Source: Ascidiaceihabitans sp034111945 (GTDB lineage: Bacteria; Pseudomonadota; Alphaproteobacteria; Rhodobacterales; Rhodobacteraceae). From it: 64,000 nucleotides of DNA. Below are positions 60,566 through 64,000 of the stretch, piece by piece. A model generated the notes under the pieces. It did not search any database. It was not told where the DNA came from and saw nothing but the letters and a program-made list of their open reading frames with translations. Within the stretch, counting starts at the first letter, position 1, and each line of letters begins with the position of its first letter. The translations under genes and the position numbers were made by a program. Location of the stretch: the NCBI GenBank assembly GCA_047626725.1, contig JBLHSG010000017.1, forward strand, positions 33,399 through 97,398, written 5' to 3'.

Positions 60566-61933
60566 ATGGATGGCACAGTACTGGTCGCAGATGACGACCG
60601 CACAATCCGAACGGTTTTGACCCAAGCATTGACCCGCGCAGGCTGCAAAGTACACGCGACGTCGTCGTTGACCACATTGATGCGCTGGATCAGCGAAGGC
60701 AAAGGTGACGTGGTGATTTCGGATGTGATGATGCCGGATGGAAACGGGTTGGAAATGCTGCCAAAAATCGCAGCAGACCGCCCTGGTTTGCCGGTCATCG
60801 TGATCTCGGCCCAGAACACGATCATGACGGCGATCCAAGCGGCCGAAGCCAACGCATACGACTATTTGCCCAAGCCGTTTGATCTGCCTGATTTGATGAA
60901 ACGCACAGCGCGCGCGTTGAACAGCAAACAAACGCCGCGCGCCAGCACCACGGACACCCCCGAGCGGCCCGAAGATTTGCCACTGGTCGGGCGCACAGCT
61001 GTGATGCAATCGCTGTACCGTGTTGTGGCGCGGGTGATGAACACTGATTTGCCCGTCGTTATTTGGGGCGAAAGCGGCACCGGAAAATCGCTGATTGCAC
61101 GGGCCATTCACGATTTCTCGGACCGGCGCACGTTGCCGTTTATCACGCTTGCCGCGGCTGATTTACAAGATATCGAAGGGCCGGCGCGGGTTTTGGCGCG
61201 GGTCAAGGGCGGCACGCTTTTGATCGATGAAATCACCGATGTACCGGATGAATTGCAAGCGCGTTTGGCGCGTATGATGGACACGCCCGGCGATTATGCA
61301 CCACGGTTTATGGCGACCAGCCAGACGGATTTGTCGCACGCCACTGAAAACGGCGAGGTGCGCAAGGATTTGTATTACCGGCTTAGTGGCGCGACGCTAA
61401 AGGTGCCGGCCTTGCGCGAGCGGGTCGACGATATCGAACTGCTGGCCGATCATTTTCTGGCGCGCTCCGAGCAAACAGGCAACGGCGCTTTTGCGCTGTC
61501 GGCCGAAGCTGCCGAGATTTTTCGCACCTACAGTTGGCCCGGAAATGTGCGTCAGCTTGAAAACGCCGTGCGCCGTTTGGGCCTGACCAGTCGCAATACC
61601 GAGATCACAGGATCAGAGGTCGCACAGATTCTTGGCAGTCAGCCTGACTTGGCCCCAATTGCTGTCGGATCGTCCGATACGGAAAAACTGGGGGCCTCTG
61701 TCACCGGTCACTTGCGCCGATATTTCGATTTGCACGGCAATGTTTTGCCGCCTCCGGGGCTTTATGGCAGGATATTGCGCGAAGTTGAGGGGCCGCTGAT
61801 CGAAATTGCATTAGACGCAACAGGCGGAAATCAGGCGAAATGCGCCGATTTGTTGGGAATGAACCGAAATACTCTCAGAAAGAAGATCACAGAGTTAGGT
61901 ATTCAGGTGACACGCCGCCGTAAGTTGATGTAA
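60566..61933 (+). CDS. ntrC: Nitrogen response regulator NtrC without GAFTGA
   Basis: A 455-residue regulator: receiver with phospho-acceptor Asp53 (VVISDVMMPDGNG), an AAA+ domain with Walker A GESGTGKS (168-175) and Walker B GGTLLIDEITDVP (215-227), and a C-terminal Fis-type helix-turn-helix (NQAKCADLLGMNRNTLRKKI). Only 24 residues separate PFITL (191) from GGTLLIDEI (215), versus about 45 in canonical NtrC. The missing stretch contains ELFGHE and GAFTGA, the sigma54 contact loop. It should therefore work with sigma70 polymerase, as shown for Rhodobacter capsulatus NtrC. Confidence 0.95.
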   Translation: MDGTVLVADDDRTIRTVLTQALTRAGCKVHATSSLTTLMRWISEGKGDVVISDVMMPDGNGLEMLPKIAADRPGLPVIVISAQNTIMTAIQAAEANAYDYLPKPFDLPDLMKRTARALNSKQTPRASTTDTPERPEDLPLVGRTAVMQSLYRVVARVMNTDLPVVIWGESGTGKSLIARAIHDFSDRRTLPFITLAAADLQDIEGPARVLARVKGGTLLIDEITDVPDELQARLARMMDTPGDYAPRFMATSQTDLSHATENGEVRKDLYYRLSGATLKVPALRERVDDIELLADHFLARSEQTGNGAFALSAEAAEIFRTYSWPGNVRQLENAVRRLGLTSRNTEITGSEVAQILGSQPDLAPIAVGSSDTEKLGASVTGHLRRYFDLHGNVLPPPGLYGRILREVEGPLIEIALDATGGNQAKCADLLGMNRNTLRKKITELGIQVTRRRKLM

Positions 61934-62035
61934 AACGGCCACACAAGGCGTGGCAATCAGAGAACACCTCTGAACATGACCACCCGATATAGCGGTTAGG
62001 TGCTTCGTGCACCGCATCAACAGGTAGGAGGTTCG

Positions 62036-64000
62036 GTGGCATCCCGGACACGCCAAACACGGTGGCTGATGAAACTCGGGCGTTTGCGTCGTCAAAGACG
62101 TGTGCGGAATGTGGCGACCCTTGGCCTTGTGGTTTTGGGTCCTGTGCTGGTGTTGGCGACGTTCTTGGTGCTTGGCCCGTTCGATCAGGGCGCACGTGCA
62201 CTGTCGCTGCGTTTGGTGCTATTGGCCGATCTGGTTTACGTCATCGCAATTGCCGCGTTGGTCATGTCGCAAATCGTACGATTGATCGCAGCGCGGCGTG
62301 CAAAATCGGCGGGGTCGCGGCTGCATTTGCGACTGACGGGTGTGTTTGGCCTGCTTGCGTTGATTCCCACGGTGACGGTTGCGATTTTTGCAGGGCTGAC
62401 GGTGAATATCGGTCTTGAGGGCTGGTTTTCTGAACGTGTCAGTCAAGTGATCAGCAACTCTGTGGCCGCCGCACAAGCCTACGAAACAGAGCAAAGCGCG
62501 GACCTTATTCAAGATGCTCGTGCCTTGGCGGCCGGGTTTGATGCGGCGCGGCGCGGCAGCCCAAATGCCAGTGACAGTGAAATTTTGGGGGACATGCAGT
62601 CGCAAATTCAGCGCGGGCTGCGCGAGGCTTATTTGGTCGATGGCACCGGCGCGATCCGTGCGCGCGGCGTGCGGTCATACTTGTTTGATTTCGAACCTCC
62701 CAGTGCGCAAAATCTGGCTGTTGCGCGTGACAGTGGCTGGTTGATTATCGAGGACTGGCCGATCAATGAATTCCGCGCGTTGGTGCCGCTGGCCAATTCT
62801 GTGGACCGTTTTTTGTACGTCAGCCGCGATGTTGATGGCGAAATTCTGAGTCTGCTGGATGAAACGCAAGAAACCGCGCGCCTTTATCGCCAATTAGAAA
62901 GCGACCGTGGGCGGGTGCTGTTTGAATTTGGTCTGATTTATCTGGGTTTCGCGGTTATTTTAATCCTTGCTGCGATTTGGCTGGGATTGTGGTTTGCGGA
63001 ACGTTTGTCGGGCCCCGTGGGGCGTTTAACCGGCGCGGCACAACGGGTTGGTGCAGGCGATCTAGAGGTTCAGGTGCGCGAAGAAGAAGGCGACGATGAA
63101 ATCGCGATGCTGGGCCGGTATTTCAATCAAATGACCAAGCAATTAAAGGGCCAGCGCGACACGTTATTGGACAACACACGCCAAATCGAACGGCGTGGGC
63201 GGTTGTTTGATTCGGTTTTGGGGTCGGTCACATCCGGTGTTGTCGGGTTGGATGCAGCGGGCAAGGTGACCTTTGTGAACCGGTCTGCCGAACGCCTGTT
63301 GGATTGGCACGAAGACCAGCAATCTGTGCCATTGTCAGTCGCTGTGCCTGAATTTGGTCCGCTATACGCGCTGCTGCGCAAAGGCCCGCAAGAAGTCGCC
63401 CAAGGCGAGATCAAAGTCAGCCGTCAGGGTCGGATGGAAAACCTGTTGGTGCGCATGGCGACGCGGCGTAATGATGCCGGCAAACGCGAAGGCTATGTTG
63501 TGGCCTTTGATGACGTTACCGATCTGGTCAGCGCGCAACGCATGGCCGCCTGGGGTGACGTGGCGCAGCGCATTGCGCATGAAATTAAAAACCCGCTGAC
63601 CCCGATCCAGCTAAGCGCGGAACGTATCAAACGCAAGTTCGCCCCGAAGGTCGGCGAGGACAGCGACCAGCTAGAACAAATGACCGATGTGATCATTCGC
63701 CAGACCGGCGATCTGCGTCGCATCGTCGACGAGTTTTCGAAATTTGCGCGGATGCCGGAACCTGATCGCCAAAGCCATGATCTGACGTCATTGGTGCAAG
63801 ATGCGGTGATGTTGCAGCGCCTTGGGCAACCGAATGTCGATATTTCAGCGGATCTGCCGGACCATCCTTTGGTGGTTGATTTGGATGCGACTATGATCTC
63901 GCAAGCGCTGACAAATCTGATTAAGAACGCAGGGGAAGCCATTGAAACCTTAAAGGAAAAAGGTGATGTATCAAACCTGATCCCGCAAGTTCATGTAACC
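62036..64000 (+). CDS. ntrY: Nitrogen sensor kinase NtrY (3' end beyond the window)
   Basis: A membrane histidine kinase, 655 codons visible, open to the window edge. It starts with GTG at 62036 directly after AGGAGG. Two N-terminal helices (VATLGLVVLGPVLVLATFLV and LVLLADLVYVIAIAALVMSQ) and a third near VFGLLALIPTVTVAIFAGLT precede a periplasmic sensor region. The last helix, LIYLGFAVILILAAIWLGLW, is followed by HAMP, a PAS domain (SVTSGVVGLDAAGKVTFVNR) and phospho-acceptor His515 in RIAHEIKNPLTPIQLSAERI. The visible end reaches the N box LTNLIKNAGEAIETL. Its partner ntrX should follow outside. Confidence 0.93.
   Translation, partial: MASRTRQTRWLMKLGRLRRQRRVRNVATLGLVVLGPVLVLATFLVLGPFDQGARALSLRLVLLADLVYVIAIAALVMSQIVRLIAARRAKSAGSRLHLRLTGVFGLLALIPTVTVAIFAGLTVNIGLEGWFSERVSQVISNSVAAAQAYETEQSADLIQDARALAAGFDAARRGSPNASDSEILGDMQSQIQRGLREAYLVDGTGAIRARGVRSYLFDFEPPSAQNLAVARDSGWLIIEDWPINEFRALVPLANSVDRFLYVSRDVDGEILSLLDETQETARLYRQLESDRGRVLFEFGLIYLGFAVILILAAIWLGLWFAERLSGPVGRLTGAAQRVGAGDLEVQVREEEGDDEIAMLGRYFNQMTKQLKGQRDTLLDNTRQIERRGRLFDSVLGSVTSGVVGLDAAGKVTFVNRSAERLLDWHEDQQSVPLSVAVPEFGPLYALLRKGPQEVAQGEIKVSRQGRMENLLVRMATRRNDAGKREGYVVAFDDVTDLVSAQRMAAWGDVAQRIAHEIKNPLTPIQLSAERIKRKFAPKVGEDSDQLEQMTDVIIRQTGDLRRIVDEFSKFARMPEPDRQSHDLTSLVQDAVMLQRLGQPNVDISADLPDHPLVVDLDATMISQALTNLIKNAGEAIETLKEKGDVSNLIPQVHVT

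Noticed and set aside
1..64000. tRNA, rRNA, CRISPR arrays, insertion sequences, prophage
   Set aside because: No cloverleaf with GGTTCGA-type T loop in the gaps, no regularly spaced repeats, and no transposase, integrase or phage structural genes among the coding regions.

Overview
The window looks like chromosome of a Rhodobacterales alphaproteobacterium, most likely of the Roseobacter group. The evidence is the ctrA gene next to a SciP-type (DUF1153) gene, the dusB(nifR3)-ntrB-ntrC-ntrY order with an NtrC lacking GAFTGA, a LexA-like box of the alphaproteobacterial GTTC-N7-GTTC type, the DUF6456/DUF6477 and DUF1127/MocR-like pairs, and a moderate GC content. I see no rRNA, tRNA, CRISPR array, insertion sequence, prophage or integrase. 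Nearly all of it reads as stable core genome.

Layout. 1-102: 3' end of a membrane protein. 124-4885: peptide/nickel-type ABC transporter (fused double ATPase, two permeases) with no binding protein in view, then an AraC regulator. 6106-19395: miaA, and divergent from it a long envelope and isoprenoid run pyrH, frr, uppS, cdsA, dxr, rseP, a 41-residue ORF, bamA, skp-like, fabZ, lpxA, lpxI, lpxB, mostly with overlapping or nearly touching genes; lpxD is missing from it. 19491-26302: mnmA (minus), sciP and ctrA with a striking duplicated palindromic element in front of ctrA, then ligA-recG. 26303-26739: a short region with an array of GTTC tetramers including a LexA-like box, a 42-residue membrane microprotein, and a structured stretch ending in a strong terminator. 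26740-36688: soluble chemoreceptor, Fe-S scaffold-like protein, hisI, gluQ, a methyltransferase, trmFO, an imperfect 78-nt hairpin, crotonase, thioesterase, a DUF1127 gene divergent from a MocR-like regulator, and a zinc-ribbon/membrane pair. 36959-47804: rplM-rpsI, an orphan 225-residue protein, a luciferase-like oxidoreductase, tetR-ppk2, hydrolase-metA, a P-loop ATPase, two EamA exporters and guaA. 48030-54794: an MttB-family protein, DUF6477/DUF6456, lipA, hpt, a Coq10/RatA-like gene and an MmgE/PrpD gene. 54842-64000: an ammonium transporter, cinA-pgpA-ispF-ispD, and the nitrogen regulation operon dusB-ntrB-ntrC-ntrY, cut off at the right edge.

How they work together. The envelope run joins the MEP pathway (dxr here, ispD and ispF at 57-58 kb) to undecaprenyl phosphate, phospholipid and lipid A synthesis and outer-membrane protein assembly. 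sciP-ctrA set cell-cycle and motility control; ligA and recG serve replication and repair, and a probable SOS-controlled microprotein lies directly behind recG. The nitrogen genes pair the ammonium transporter with NtrBC and NtrY. I found no fully novel multigene system. The most interesting items are the SOS-like microprotein locus at 26.3-26.7 kb, the covarying repeats upstream of ctrA, the large hairpin at 32.0 kb, the 41-residue ORF between rseP and bamA, and the unrecognised protein at 38.2 kb.
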